From positions 4,216,001-4,280,000 of the forward strand of contig CM106586.1 in the NCBI GenBank assembly GCA_048013815.1: a stretch of DNA of 64,000 nucleotides, written 5' to 3'. Below, one piece after another: positions 1 to 11,654 of the stretch. Position numbers and translations under genes: made by a program. Origin of the DNA: Setoptus koraiensis (lineage: Eukaryota; Arthropoda). The first letter of the stretch is position 1. Each line of letters begins with the position of its first letter. Under the pieces are notes generated by a model. The model was not told where the DNA came from, searched no databases, and saw nothing but the letters and a program-made list of their open reading frames with translations.

Positions 1-3000
1 GGTGCCTGATGGACACTCGCTTGCTGTTGCTGCTGACTACTGTTGCCACCACCTACGTCCTGGCTACCTGATTGCTTTTGATTGACCAGGTGACCCGACG
101 ATTGTTGCTGTTCGTTTGTGACCGACGACGGCGGGGGCGACACCGACAAGGAATGATGCTGAGACTGGTAATTGGCCGACGACAATGATCTATCTAAACT
201 TCTGAACTCCGAACCGGTGGTTGTCTTGCTATTCTGCTGGTTCAGGTGTGCCGAGTGTTCGGCAGGCGGTGTCGCAGTGTCTGGCGACGAGGTTGCCCCC
301 GACTTTGCTGACACCGAAGAATCTCGGAGAGATTGTTGTTGCGTCAGTATTGCAGAACTGTTGTTGTCAGTGGACAATTTTGACTGTTCGTTGAGTTTCT
401 TAGTGCCATTGGCTGGCACATTATGAGATGAGCTAGCGCCAATTGAGCCGGCTGTCAAGTTGGTGACATCATTAGCGGCGCTGCCCATGAGTAGACTGGC
501 CGAATTAGGCTGACTATTGTCAACGGTGGGTATGATATTCTGATTGAATCTGCTCAGACCGTAATGCTCGCGATTTTTTATCGCGCTCACCGATATAATG
601 CGCTGGATTTCGCTCAATTTAGACGCCTTTATTCCCTTGCCAGCGGATATCTGGGGCGGTTCGGGAGCGGGCAAGCCCAACACAAAACAGCCAGTTCCGG
701 TGGCCACTCCTGTTAGCATGTTCTCGCCAACGGATATGTCCACAGTGAGACCATACAAACAATTCATGCCCAAAAACTTGAGCTTACTCAACAATTGCCT
801 GTGCAATTCATATTCTAAAAATGGCAAGGCATCGTCGACCTCTTTGGCGCTGACCTCACCGTGCGAGTCGCGTTTGTTACGACAAACTCTTGCTTGTACC
901 AAAGTGCCAATGCTGGCAGTATTTAGATTACTCGGTGGCTCTATGGTGAGCAACAGAACATCGGGGACCTTGTTCTGGTGGCATAGTGTACAATCGGCAA
1001 ACGAGGACACCGAATTGAGACAGGTCAATGGCGTATGGCACAAACTGCAATCGGGTTTGGCCGGAGCATTTTGCTTTGGACAACTGCTTGACGGTTGCTG
1101 TTGCTGATCGGTTTTTAATGATTGCTGCTGCGAAGTATTAGAATTGGTCTTGTTCAGTTTGCCGTCGCTCTCTAATTTTGTTGCCGGAATGTCGGACTGC
1201 TGAATCGTTGCTGCGTCTACGAAATCTTGGGCATAGATGATGGGCGTCGGCTTCAAGACGGCCGCTGTGCCCGAAGCGGACAAAATGCAAACATCCTCTC
1301 TAATGCGACTGTTTTCGCGATATCCCAAAATTGTGTTGCAGTTCAGTGATTTTGCATGAGATTTTATCTCTTTTCGTATCTCAGTCCACCAAGTGTCCCG
1401 TTTTTCGCTCTCGACATCGTTGATGATGTGCAATAACTTCACCGAATGCACCGACACAACTCCTCCAATTGACTGTATCATTCCATCTGGGTATTTTTTT
1501 ATTGTAACAAACGGATATTCGGCCTGTTGTATTCTGTTGGGATGGATGAATATATTGCGATTATCGTTGGCCTTGCACAGGCCAAGACTCAGATTTTGCT
1601 GTTTGATCATCTGCTGCAATAGATGCTGTTGTGTCTTGACAGTGCTAACAGATTGAGCAAATTGATAGGCTGGCTGTCTTAATTTTAGCGAAGAATGACT
1701 CGCTTGTTGTTGGTACTTGTGATGTTGTGGCGCATTTTGTGGATTGGACAAAATTGTGCGAGATTGTGACAAATGTCGGCTTGCCTGATCCGAGCCGGTG
1801 GCACTGGCATTAGTTTTGTTGTTTGTGGCCAACTTTGATGGATCGGCTTGATTCTGCATCATAGATATCGAGAGATCCGAATCAGATTTGTGCAAGGAGC
1901 CTCGCCGGCCATTGTTTATGGGCGCATAGTTGCTTTTCAGGCTGCTGCTAACCGCCTGAGGTGAGCTACTTGAGCTTTCGCTTCTCAAACATGGAATTGC
2001 GCCCTCATTTATAGATTTATCTTGTAGTTGTTTGTTAGATGCGGATTGATTTTGTTGCTTGCGTTTTGGCGATGATGGCGAACCACTCGTATTCAATCTG
2101 GCATTGCTTGAATTGGGTCGTTGACGTGACATAGTGGACGACGTTTGACTACTAGCGCTGGTACTAGATTTTTCCGAATCTGATGAATCACCGCTAAGAT
2201 CCTCATCGGATATATCCACCTCTTTGCCTCTGGACACAGTTCTATGTCTGCCCGCAGTGTTGGGACTAGATACTGACGCATTGCAAGTTTTACTTGAATC
2301 TTGCACACCACTACAGGAAGTGGTGGTCGATGGTGGATGCTGTTCGTCGTCCAATTTCTCCTCAATGACAGACAAATTGTCTGCGCCTGTCGATGTAGAT
2401 AAACTTTTCTCGTATTTTGCACTCCTTCCACTAGTGGCCTCTTTGTTACTTGTTTGTTGATTTGCGCCGGCCGTTGTTAGAGATGGAGACACGGCCGAGC
2501 TCGATGATACAGACGACGAGGCCTGATGTGATATATTTTTTGATATTGATTTTCCATTTGCGGTGGTCTGTGCATTTGCGGAAGAAGATGCACTTGTGGA
2601 CTGATTTGCTGTCTTGCCAGCAATTGTTGTTGTTGCTGTGGTGGCTGGGTTGCTGTAAGATTTAAGAGTTGCATTAGAGATTGATTGTGTGAGATGATGT
2701 AATTTTGTAAAGCCAAAAAGTTTAGAAGATATAGGTTGATTATTGTTGTCAGTTTGGAATTTGTTGTTATTAGTAGTAGTAGCGACGTCGTTAGTAGGAT
2801 CTAGAGCGTCATCATCTGACAGGTTAGTTGTTGATTGCGTCATATCGTTATCATTATGACTAGTTGTAGTGGCAGTTGCTAAAATGTTAGCTGATCTCTT
2901 TGTCGGCTTAATAGAGGAATTCATCAATGTTGCCAGATAATTTTCACCAATGGAAAGAAGGTTTTTGTTAGACTTTCTAGAGGGACCTAGCTTAAAACTG

Positions 3001-4354
3001 AATTGTTTTGATTTTTTGTTTGACAGTTGCAATCTATGTTGGTTAGCTGCTGTTGTTATTGTATTGTCGTCATTGGTTGGTGACAATGAATCGTTAGTAT
3101 AAGTAGTAGTGACAGACGACATCCTTTTCTTGTTTGCATAGTAGTTTGGTGCATAGTTGAAAAAACTAACAGCAACAATTATGAAGACAAGATAGACACA
3201 TTTGACAGACAGATTGTGTGTGGATGGAAAGACATAAGTTTGAGTAATATATACTAGCGAAGCTATTCTATTTTGGCTAGAGCAATTGAGAAAGTACTCT
3301 GAATATTGAAAAAGGAAACCAGTCTGGACAACATAAAGGGATAGCATTCACGGGTCAGGCGGAGGCTTGGATCAATTATGAAATATGGGACTAGAGAGAA
3401 ACAAATTGATAACAATAATCCATTAGATACTTACTCGGCCGAAGCAGAATGATGCAAGGTTCGATTAGTTCGTGGCCTGCTACTCAAACTGTCCACTTGG
3501 TCGGGCAAGCGACCAACGGAACTTGGTGTGGTAGCCTGGTTACTCTGGTGATGGTGACGATTGTTGGCGGTTGAATATTTAATTGACATTAACGGCGACA
3601 ATCCTCCTAGCGGCGATCCAATCTTGTTCAATACAACCGCCGTTCCGATACCCCGGCCAACTAGTTTGCGGCCTTCGAAATCAAACGACAACTGGTAACC
3701 AATGACTGCGTTGCCGCCATAAATCTCCGCCTTGAGGCCCAGTTTTCGTTGAACTTCTCCACCGAGCTTAGTGAAAAGTGTCTGTCTGGCCTCATTCGAT
3801 GCTCTAGGTGTGCGTATTTTGTCGATCCATTGATATTCGGGATCATCGTTGACTAGCAGTTCGTCTACGAAGCCCAATATTGCGTCGCATCTGTAACCGT
3901 TTGGTATGTCGGAAAAGAAGAACCTAACACCGCAAGATGATTGCCTGTATCGATTGTTGTCGGCAAACAAATTCACTTTTACCACACAATTTATTTCACC
4001 TCTAATTCCGTGTAATGTGTCATAAATGGGCAACCAACCGCTCATGGAATGGCCATAATTAGTGAGCAAAGGATTGAGATTGATGTAGACCTTGCCAATT
4101 GCATCGTTAGCCGAATAGGTGTCGTAGTCCATGATTCGTATTTGTAGTGGTTCGTCTTGGAGCTCTAAATCGCTCACCTCAAATCTGAACCATTCGCTGT
4201 TCCAGAATGGATTTAGCGATCTACGATACACCTCTGTCTTGTAGGTCGTATTGCCCAGTTTGACCTCAACAAACGCATCGCTGGCATCGCTTGATTTATC
4301 CATGACCGGCAAGTTTCTGCCAGCCAATATTCTAACTTTTACCTTGGCGGGCAT
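1..4354 (-). CDS. C2CD5: C2CD5-like C2-domain protein (CDP138 family), 3' end off the window
   Basis: C2CD5 proteins are Ca2+-binding C2 proteins; the mammalian member (CDP138) links Akt signalling to GLUT4 vesicle fusion at the plasma membrane. Coding exons are complement(3435..4354) and complement(<1..3165). The 269-bp intron has donor GTAAGT at 3434 and acceptor TTAG ending at 3166, and the join (GA|T) keeps the frame. Residues 1-130 form the N-terminal C2 domain and carry all five acidic Ca2+ ligands (D19, D26, D76, D78, D84). The family block with DPEYQWIDKIRTPRASNEAR follows. In exon 2 the family blocks YPFVTIKKYPDG...GGVVSVHSVKLL, DVCILSASGTAAVL, a CxxC...CxxC zinc-like motif followed by NKVPDVLLLTIEPP, and SVGENMLTGVATGTG are recognisable. 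About 500 residues of Ser/Thr/Asn/Gln-rich sequence separate the first two blocks from the rest. At least 1361 residues lie in the window against about 1000 for the human protein; the C-terminal domain is outside. ATG 4354 matches the family N-terminus (MPxKxKVxI). Confidence 0.93.
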
Positions 4355-5751
4355 CTTGCTTGCCTAAAATGTTTAGTTGCTTTGGCGAAAATGTATCCTA
4401 TTGAGCTGTTGTATCAAACAATTTGCTGATAAACGTGACGTCAAATTATATATATATATTATTCTAGATGTAACTCTCAAATGCAACCTGCATGGTTGGC
4501 GATCTTTGGCTCAACGAGATGACACCAACTTGGAAATAAAAATCTTTCAATCAGTGCTTGTGTGCTAGATAAATCCTTGTGAGTTTATCCTTTTGGCCGT
4601 CTATAGCTCCGTTACGATTCTAGGCTGCTTACATAACAATGGCAGTAGTGAACGTATATCATTGGAAAATCGCTATCGCTATGTTGTTGGCGGCGACTAG
4701 ATCGAAACGGTGGCTTGTTGAAATTATTAACGTTGAATATTTTCACTTTCACAATATAAAATAATAATTACTTTATAGCTGCTTAAATTGACTAGCTAGC
4801 GGACAATAGTAGTGTGGAAGACTAAAAAAATGGTTTGGGAGTATGGCAACAATGTTGTAGCTTGATCGATAAATAGCGCTATACGACGCTCTTACTGAGG
4901 ATGTGGTGCTTGGCTAGCTAGTCAACATGACACGGCCATCATTGGGCCAACTGTAAATGGTTACTAAATGGGGGCAATCTGAGCAACATCCAATGCATAT
5001 GCTAATTCTTACCATGTTAACTATTGGTAATTACAGACACTCAATCGCACACACACACACACACACGCCAGAATAAAATACGTATTAATAATTATATACA
5101 ATGCTATGTTACATAATAACCTATCCAGTGCTATTTGGCATTGTTTGGGACTGACGCTGGTGAGTTCTGTAAGAATAACAAGGCAATAGGCGATAGTAAC
5201 GTATAGAGACTAGATGGCTCTACTCAGGCCGAGCACATACATCAGCGTATATCATGGTGACTCACAACATGAACGAGCTATGGTATTTCAGTCTAGGATG
5301 CAGAGGAATGTAACAATTTCGCCTTGATAAACTCAGCTGTTGTACCATATGCGCATGTATTAACCTAGCGTGCGAGAACATAGCGCTCACCCCAGCGCGC
5401 GAATAACAGTTCGCCTAGAATAGATATCCCAAATACCACCAGTAAAGTTTGTTTTAACGTTATCTTTATTTCCTTTTCAACTGTGGAACCCAACGTGGAC
5501 TTTTTGTATTAGCTAGCCGTCACTGAAATTATTATAGCGTTCACACCTTAGAATAGTTAGCTAGTCACACAACAAAATCGCATCTCAAATCCGGTGTATA
5601 AGGGAGTGCGTATACATAGATAGATTACATTAGATATGCGATGAGATTTTGCAGCGATATGACGCTACAACACTTCAGTTATGGCTACATGGCTAGCACA
5701 TAGTTGATTGTGTGCACAGACATACACAAACAAATAGACACCTGGTCCAGC
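4355..5751. other. intergenic region between C2CD5 and RpL10A
   Basis: I see no coding exon here. The start codon of C2CD5 lies at the left, so its promoter should be in the left part. A short CA array lies at 5048-5066. The motif AGCTAG recurs four times between 4791 and 5563. A TTTATT at 5465-5470 reads AATAAA on the minus strand and is the nearest canonical polyadenylation signal I found downstream of RpL10A, although it is about 280 bp past the stop. Confidence 0.5.
5048..5066. repeat. (CA)n microsatellite
   Basis: This is a perfect CA dinucleotide run of about nine units in intergenic DNA. Confidence 0.95.
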
Positions 5752-6408
5752 CTAGTACAGTCTCTGTGGAGGTCCCATAGTTGATTTGATATGAAGTGAT
5801 CTAATATTTTGCCAATTCTTTTTAAGGAGCGATATTAAGAAGTTGATGGCCAAATTGATGTTTTGCACAAGCTGGTCCAACTGCATATCGACATGTCCTA
5901 CAGCTACAGCCAAACACAAGACCTTCTTCATTTGTAATTTGATTGTTGCCTTCACCTCATCCACTTTGGCGACCATGTTCTCGTTGTGAGTCAACAAGGT
6001 TGGAAATTTACCAGCTTTGTTCAAACCTGGACCCAACAAACGGGGAATCTGTTTGATGAGTGATTCGGAAGCTAAGAAGGCATCGTATTTCTTCGCCAAT
6101 TTCTTGACCAACTTCTTGTTCTTATTTAATTTTTTCAATGCTTCAGCATCCATACATTCGACGCCATTGGCTGTGGCCTCGTCACAATGCTGTTGGTCAC
6201 CAAGGACGCAAACTCTGTACTTTGGCCTGGGGATGTGCTTCAATCGTACAGTACCAGAGAAACGTTTGTCCTTCTGTGGGTCGTAGTTCTTGAGACCTAT
6301 CTGCAATTCTACTGTTTCTAAGAAGCCTCTCTTGTTTTCCTTGCTGTGTTTCAACATGGTGTTGATACAGTCAAATAGTGTCTCTCGACTGATTTTGCTG
6401 GTGCTCAT
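5752..6408 (-). CDS. RpL10A: 60S ribosomal protein L10a (uL1)
   Basis: This is the uL1 protein of the large ribosomal subunit, which forms the mobile L1 stalk that binds the E-site tRNA. The single 218-residue ORF has the full family length (about 217). It starts [19 protein letters not shown], the usual N-terminus. Family signatures include [24 protein letters not shown] and [29 protein letters not shown], the latter being the uL1 signature region. It ends [19 protein letters not shown], the expected C-terminus. The coding part has no intron. An acceptor-like TTTTTGTACAACAG lies 21 bp before the ATG, and a GTAAGT donor lies about 400 bp upstream, so a 5'UTR intron is likely. It is divergent from the orphan ORF at 7740. 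Confidence 0.98.
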   Translation of the reverse strand: MSTSKISRETLFDCINTMLKHSKENKRGFLETVELQIGLKNYDPQKDKRFSGTVRLKHIPRPKYRVCVLGDQQHCDEATANGVECMDAEALKKLNKNKKLVKKLAKKYDAFLASESLIKQIPRLLGPGLNKAGKFPTLLTHNENMVAKVDEVKATIKLQMKKVLCLAVAVGHVDMQLDQLVQNINLAINFLISLLKKNWQNIRSLHIKSTMGPPQRLY

Positions 6409-6429
6409 TTTGAGTTTTAATTAATGAAT

Positions 6430-6832
6430 CTGTTGTACAAAAATGGGTATTTTGGTAGTTCCCAAACAATTGAATTGAATGAATTACGGCCACTGAAATC
6501 CAAGAGCAAACGGTGAGAATGTTGGTACGGTCAGAACGAAATGGAAGATGAGAGATGGGTTAGTTAGGTAGTCCGTGTGATGATAATAGTTTAGAGTATC
6601 GGATATTTAGAGATTTGTTAGCTACAGAATTGGCACGGATGGCATGATGTGTATTACTGAATGCATCCGCTTCCTAAGTAGTCATACTCATTTAATTTCG
6701 TCTCTAACAATTACAATTTTTGTTTTAAATTGGCACCGCAGCCAACCAGAGAATAGGTTGCTCGGCGTGGCGTTGAGACATTGCTAGTGCATGGTGCTGA
6801 GGCTGATTTTTTGTTTTATTGATAGAACTTAC
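6430..6832 (-). other. putative 5'UTR intron of RpL10A
   Basis: On the minus strand a GTAAGTTC donor begins at 6832 and an acceptor TTTTTGTACAACAG ends at 6430, 21 bases before the RpL10A ATG. Introns in the 5'UTR are common in ribosomal protein genes. This is inferred from splice-site consensus alone; a transcript would decide it. Confidence 0.45.
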
Positions 6833-7274
6833 CCCAGATATACTATCCTAATAATGATAATGATAATTTAGATTAAATAATAATTTTGCAAGTCCGGTAA
6901 TAATTTTGCATATATCAAATGCCTTGTAAAAATCATTCGTGGTGCTACTATTTCCCATTGACCGCACTGAACACACTGCCGAAATGTGTGTGTCTGTCTG
7001 TCTGTGTGTGTGTGAGTGTGTAGAATTGATCGGCAACCGGAAAATAGAGAACTGCGTGTGCCGAACAGCAGCATGAATTTTCTGTGCCGCAAACCCTGTT
7101 TGCGCTATTCGGGCGTCTCGCTGTGTGGCGAACGAAGGGAAAAGAGTGCACGAATTTGCGCAAAGTGACCACCACTGCGCTGTGGATGGCATGCTGCAAA
7201 ACTGATGTGCGCGGCGCAGAGTAGGACATGCTGTCGGTGCGATGCATGCAGTTCTCGATTTTCTGATGCGAAAC

Positions 7275-7301
7275 TACAGCATCTCACAGTGAGATGCTGT
7301 A
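7275..7301. repeat. perfect 27-bp palindrome (13-bp arms, 1-nt centre)
   Basis: The arm TACAGCATCTCAC at 7275-7287 is followed by one base and then its exact reverse complement at 7289-7301. Confidence 0.97.
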
Positions 7302-7501
7302 AAAATAGTTGCCTGCTATGTTTCAGCCATCAAAACTAGATGGCGCCTAGGAAGCCAAAAAACACATCACACAGGCCGAGGTGTCCCGCCGAATGTCGTC
7401 GTTTTTCTGGCGCTCTCACTAACCGCTCTCACAAGTTTGTCGTTACGTTGAGCCGCCAAGTGGAACTTTACGGAAAGTTTCAATGCAACACTTGCACGTG
7501 A

Positions 7502-7510
7502 TATAAAAGG
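7502..7510 (+). promoter_or_regulatory. TATA box upstream of the orphan ORF
   Basis: TATAAAAGG is a strong match to the TATA consensus. It lies 230-238 bases before the ATG at 7740, which leaves room for a leader of about 200 bases if transcription starts near 7532-7540. TATA boxes suit regulated or tissue-specific genes. There is no transcript evidence here. Confidence 0.55.
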
Positions 7511-7739
7511 TGATATCGACCATGAAATCAAACATCACCTTTGTTTGAAACATGTGACAATAATTTCAACAATTGTGCACGTTGTATTGCCAGATAAAAT
7601 TGTAATCTTATTGCATATTGATTAGCTGCTCAGGTTATTATCGGTTTTCCGCAGTGACAATTCTCAGGGAGTCACATCATTATGACATTAGCGAGTCCCA
7701 ACCAATACAACCAGGCCTTTCATCACATATTTGGACACA

Positions 7740-8708
7740 ATGGTCAGCCATCACACAAATTCTGTGGTTCCGAGCACCACCCCTCACTTGAGGATGATTC
7801 CTGAATGTCGTATTAAGGACATTTTGGACAAGTACGCTCAGGGAGGATTTCGTTTTTATGTTGAATCATACCCGAAACGTATCACGTTAGGTCTCCTTAA
7901 AATATTATTCCCAAAGAATATCATCTTTTGGGATGAAATTCTCATTGTTACGGACAAGTCAACAATGCAACCAACTGATACTGCCCTGCTCGTCCTTCAA
8001 AATGAGAAAGCTCCTATGATGTCGAAATTTATAAATACCAGAAGAGGTAGATCTGAGGTATGTGCACTGAAATCGCATAACTGTCTAGTAAGGGAGGATT
8101 TCAAGAAATTCCAGTCTTTACTGCAGATTCACCAGAATAGTATTGCAGAGTTCGTTTCAACTGTTGAAACGAACTCCCCAGAGAGAATCACTCCTATTTC
8201 ATCCAAGACAACTACCTGTAATATTACTTCAACAAACACCGACATTCAAAGTAGAGAAAGAGTTTCCAGCACTACAATGGTAAAGTTCAAAGATGCCCCA
8301 TCCGGTCCCAAAAGACTTAGACCTGCGGATCTCCTTGATGCTAGCTTTTTTCTACGAAAGATACGAAATAAAATCTATAAAGCATTCTTGGTTTTTTTGG
8401 ACTTTCTCCGTCGACGTGATATAGAATTTGATGAGATAAATACTGTCTTGGGTGATATTTTCGGCCCAATTAAGAAAAAGCGTCTATTCATAAGATCGGA
8501 TACTTCGCAGCAGGATGCTTGTGCGCCACTGCCCAATGGTTCATGTTTCATCATATGCGATGATCGTACAGCTTTGGATTATGAGACACTGAGGCAAAGA
8601 GCTCGCGGAAAAAATGTATATTTTGGTGCAGTTCGGGTAGAGACGATAGCGACAGCTATAGTTAGCGGCAAAGTGCTGGTGTTCAGTAACCCAAGGACCC
8701 AAGGATGA
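7740..8708 (+). CDS. unrecognised intronless ORF, 322 residues
   Basis: I do not recognise this protein. The frame is open from 7692 after an in-frame stop, and the first ATG is at 7740 in good context (ACACAATGG); a leucine codon at 7731 is an unlikely start. The sequence is not low-complexity, unlike most chance frames here. Residues about 18-120 form a mixed block (CRIKDILDKYAQGGFRFYVE, later IIFWDEILIVTD). A polar Ser/Thr-rich linker covers roughly 135-185. A second block (about 195-318) begins with a basic-hydrophobic stretch (FFLRKIRNKIYKAFLVFLDF), continues with GPIKKKRLFIR, and ends with CFIICDDRTALDYETL and GKNVYFGAVRVET. No signal peptide or convincing transmembrane helix is seen. 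A TATA box at 7502 supports expression. It could be a lineage-specific gene or a domesticated element gene. The real-gene call rests on length, composition and the promoter. Confidence 0.6.
   Translation: MVSHHTNSVVPSTTPHLRMIPECRIKDILDKYAQGGFRFYVESYPKRITLGLLKILFPKNIIFWDEILIVTDKSTMQPTDTALLVLQNEKAPMMSKFINTRRGRSEVCALKSHNCLVREDFKKFQSLLQIHQNSIAEFVSTVETNSPERITPISSKTTTCNITSTNTDIQSRERVSSTTMVKFKDAPSGPKRLRPADLLDASFFLRKIRNKIYKAFLVFLDFLRRRDIEFDEINTVLGDIFGPIKKKRLFIRSDTSQQDACAPLPNGSCFIICDDRTALDYETLRQRARGKNVYFGAVRVETIATAIVSGKVLVFSNPRTQG
8148..8176. repeat. perfect 29-bp palindrome inside the orphan ORF
   Basis: The arm GAGTTCGTTTCAAC at 8148-8161 and its exact reverse complement at 8163-8176 are separated by one base. 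The palindrome encodes EFVSTVETN within the ORF. Confidence 0.97.
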
Positions 8709-10260
8709 CCTAAGGAGACGAAGTCGTAGAGTTTATTCCAACTTATGTTCCACAACTTGCCCAGGGAGAATCGACTGGTACCTAACACCAAAACATGTCA
8801 GAAACAAATGCTCTCAGCAGAGCCTAAATATAAACTCGAACAAAATGCGTCTAATTCTACATTAGCCTGGACACGATAAGATATCAGGAAACAGCTAGTA
8901 TCAATGTCATTGCAACAACCTATATAAAATGTTGTTTAGTTTTAAATATAATGTTCCCTTGATTGAAAAACAATAGCAGCCAACAAATGAAAATTCTCTA
9001 CTTGGTATTAACTGGTTTAATGAGTGTACTTTTTCGTACACAGATTGCCAACCAGGTCATGCGGTGTCTAAAATAAGGTTGGTGCATCTGCTTCGGGCAT
9101 CTAACGTCAAGATCATATAGGACAAGCGAAGGATGTGAAGATTGTTTAGAATAACGTAAAGGCTTCTCAACTTGGTTACGATTTAATGACCATTATTGAT
9201 CTTATGATTATGCAAATGTTATATGTTTGTTTGGCACGAGCTGGTCGCGCGCAATAGATTTAGATTGAGGAGAAGATGCATGGATCTGTACGACAATATG
9301 CAGATTGTTTGTGTTCGCGTATGATACAGTTTGTTGCATCAATTATGTGTGGCGTCGCAAGCCGGAATAAGTGTTTGTGATAGTTATAAGCTCGGATGTT
9401 GAGCATTTGAAACAAATAAGCCGCTCAAATAAGATAATCTGTTGAGATAGAGAGAGAGAGAGAGACAAAGAGAAAGAATATAAATTAGTGTTATACAGAC
9501 GAAGAGTTTGGCATGACAACAACAATTGAATCAAGTCATAATTGTTTGCTTGTCTATGGTGATGATATCAGCGGCGCTATCATCAGCATGACGTCTGATA
9601 TCTGTCCATTTGATCAAGAAAATATGAAGTATTATACTGCTAGTATAGTGCAGTATATTATTGTTGGCAGTTATTTGCATGAAATGCAAATTTATCTTGA
9701 TGATGGACAATTTATGAATTCATGAATTTATGAATGATGAATGTTGCATGTTGCATGTTGAAGGAATTGCGCCAGAAATTGCGAAAGTGTGGCCTCTGTG
9801 ATTTGCTACGACGAGCGCATAGATAGATAGAGTGTGATAGTAATGAATTGTGTAGTGGCTGTCGTATACGGATAGCTGAATGTGAGGCCGACGACGACGA
9901 CAGCAATATGTTTATGGCGACACGGTTATCGAGGTTGCCAATCTATTGATAACGGTGTTTGCGAGCAAATGTTGTGCAAAGTATTACACAGTATGGAAGC
10001 GTTCGTTTGTGGGTGGACGCGTGCCAAATATAAGTATCGCACTGGCTGTTTGTTCATTTGCATCATGACGCCGATAATGATACGCGGCACTAGCCTCCAA
10101 TTTGAGCTGGCCCATATGCTAATGTTGGCGTTGGCCAGCAAGCGATTAAGCGAGCGTGAGATGGACACTGGCCAGTGGCGTGCGTATTAGCGCGGATATG
10201 TCAGCGCGTATCTATTGGCCTGTATATATTAGAGTGCGGCCAGTGCAGCAAGTGGCCAGG
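8709..10260. other. non-coding, AT-rich start of the 19-kb gene-poor region
   Basis: I see no supported exon. The region follows the orphan ORF; no canonical AATAAA occurs close by, though an AATATA variant lies near 8944. A GA run lies at 9450-9465, and an inverted pair of octamer motifs at 9673-9691. Short open frames here have no family resemblance. Confidence 0.5.
9673..9691. promoter_or_regulatory. inverted pair of octamer motifs (POU-like site)
   Basis: ATTTGCAT, three bases, then ATGCAAAT form a perfect palindrome of two octamer elements. Octamers are bound by POU-class homeodomain proteins, and closely spaced inverted octamers resemble the dimer site called PORE. That it acts as an enhancer here is inference only. 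Confidence 0.3.
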
Positions 10261-11612
10261 GATTAAGGAGTGAGTCGGGCCCAATCATTAGGGGGCCAAC
10301 TTGAGAGAGAGAGAGAGAGCGAGCGTAATCTCCGGCGCGAATCGACCTATCGCCGCCAGGGTGCTCATTGGGCAGTGTGCTGGCGCCAACTTGCGATACC
10401 GACGAGTCGTGCAAACGATGCGACAACCGGCAATCGATCCGAATCGAACCGCCAATGTCCAGTTGAGCAACGGTGGCCGAAACGGTGGGCCACTGTTGAC
10501 TTTTGCCGCCGGTCGGTGCCAGTGGACAGTGTCGTGTTGTGAGCACATCAATCAAACCGGCCGGTGGCTTGCAAGCCGGCAGCCACGGCCAGCAAACGGC
10601 TAAAATTAGCCCAGTAGTCATGGTGCAATATACTAATTAGAGCGGCCCAATGTCACGCTCAATCATGCGCCTATTCACTCTCACTGGAAACCGATCTGTC
10701 TCGCAGTGGTTGTCGGTGTCTGGCAGTGGCGGTCGAAGTCGCTTTCGATGTCGCTGTCGACGCCAGCGAGAGCAGAAGCGACGGGCAAACAAGAGGAAAA
10801 AAGCTAACCCGTTCGCCGATAAGCAATTAATCAGACTAATTAATTGATTGAAAGCAATCGCATGCAAACAGTCGGCCACAATTGAGGCTGATTGGTTGTT
10901 GATAGCCGATTGTGGGTGACAAACGCGAGCGCAAACGGTGAACGGTTGGACGCGCGCAAACAACGCGCACTGTTTGTCGGATTTGTCACCACAAGCGGGC
11001 ACGAATTGATTGCAGCGGCAGCAACTGGAGCGAGCGGGGCCAAGTGTCGCCGTTGCTGTTGCCGGCCAGCGAAAAGTGTCGCAAACCGGCAAACCGTGGC
11101 AAACTGAGGCAAACTGAGGCAAACTGAGGCAAAGGCAAGTTTGCCTCGGTTCGCCTCGGTCTGCGGGACAGCGTTTGTTTATTGTTGCAGGCCGGTGGAC
11201 GCGACGCGATTGTCCCGACCGGACAATTCGGTGTGCACACAACTCTGGTGTTGAAGCGCACTCAAACGAGCCGAATCAAGGTGAGCTCAGGTGAGCGCGT
11301 TTGCGTTCAAAAAAGCGCTGCTCCCCCGGACACACCCAGCAGCGCCAATTGACGAGAGTGCAACAAGAGTTTCGCGAGTCTCTTTTTCGAGATGGTGCTA
11401 AATGCTGAATGCAACTGGAACAAATTCAAAAGCTCGAAAGCTCAAAAACTCGATAACTCAAAATCTCGAACACGCAAAAGCTCGAACGCTCAAAAACTCG
11501 AACACTCGACGACTAGGAAAACGTCGCCCAGTGCACGCCGGTTGCCCGTGCACGTGCTCGCTGGTGCTCGTGTGAATGGTCGTTTTATTGCCTGTTGGAC
11601 GTGTTGTTGTTA

Positions 11613-11654
<42 letters not shown>

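Larger units (their letters stand above)
6833..7739. other. divergent region between RpL10A and the orphan ORF
   Basis: No coding exon is seen. A TG/TCTG-rich run lies at 6984-7021 and a 27-bp perfect palindrome at 7275-7301. The 3' part holds the TATA box at 7502 for the plus-strand ORF. A short upstream reading frame starts with the ATG at 7522 and ends nine codons later, and so might lie in the 5' leader of the orphan gene. Confidence 0.5.

Noticed and set aside
172-2716. Plus-strand and out-of-frame minus-strand open frames over the left end
   Set aside because: They are shadows of the long C2CD5 exon, whose minus-strand frame has no stop from 3165 to 1 and contains conserved family blocks.
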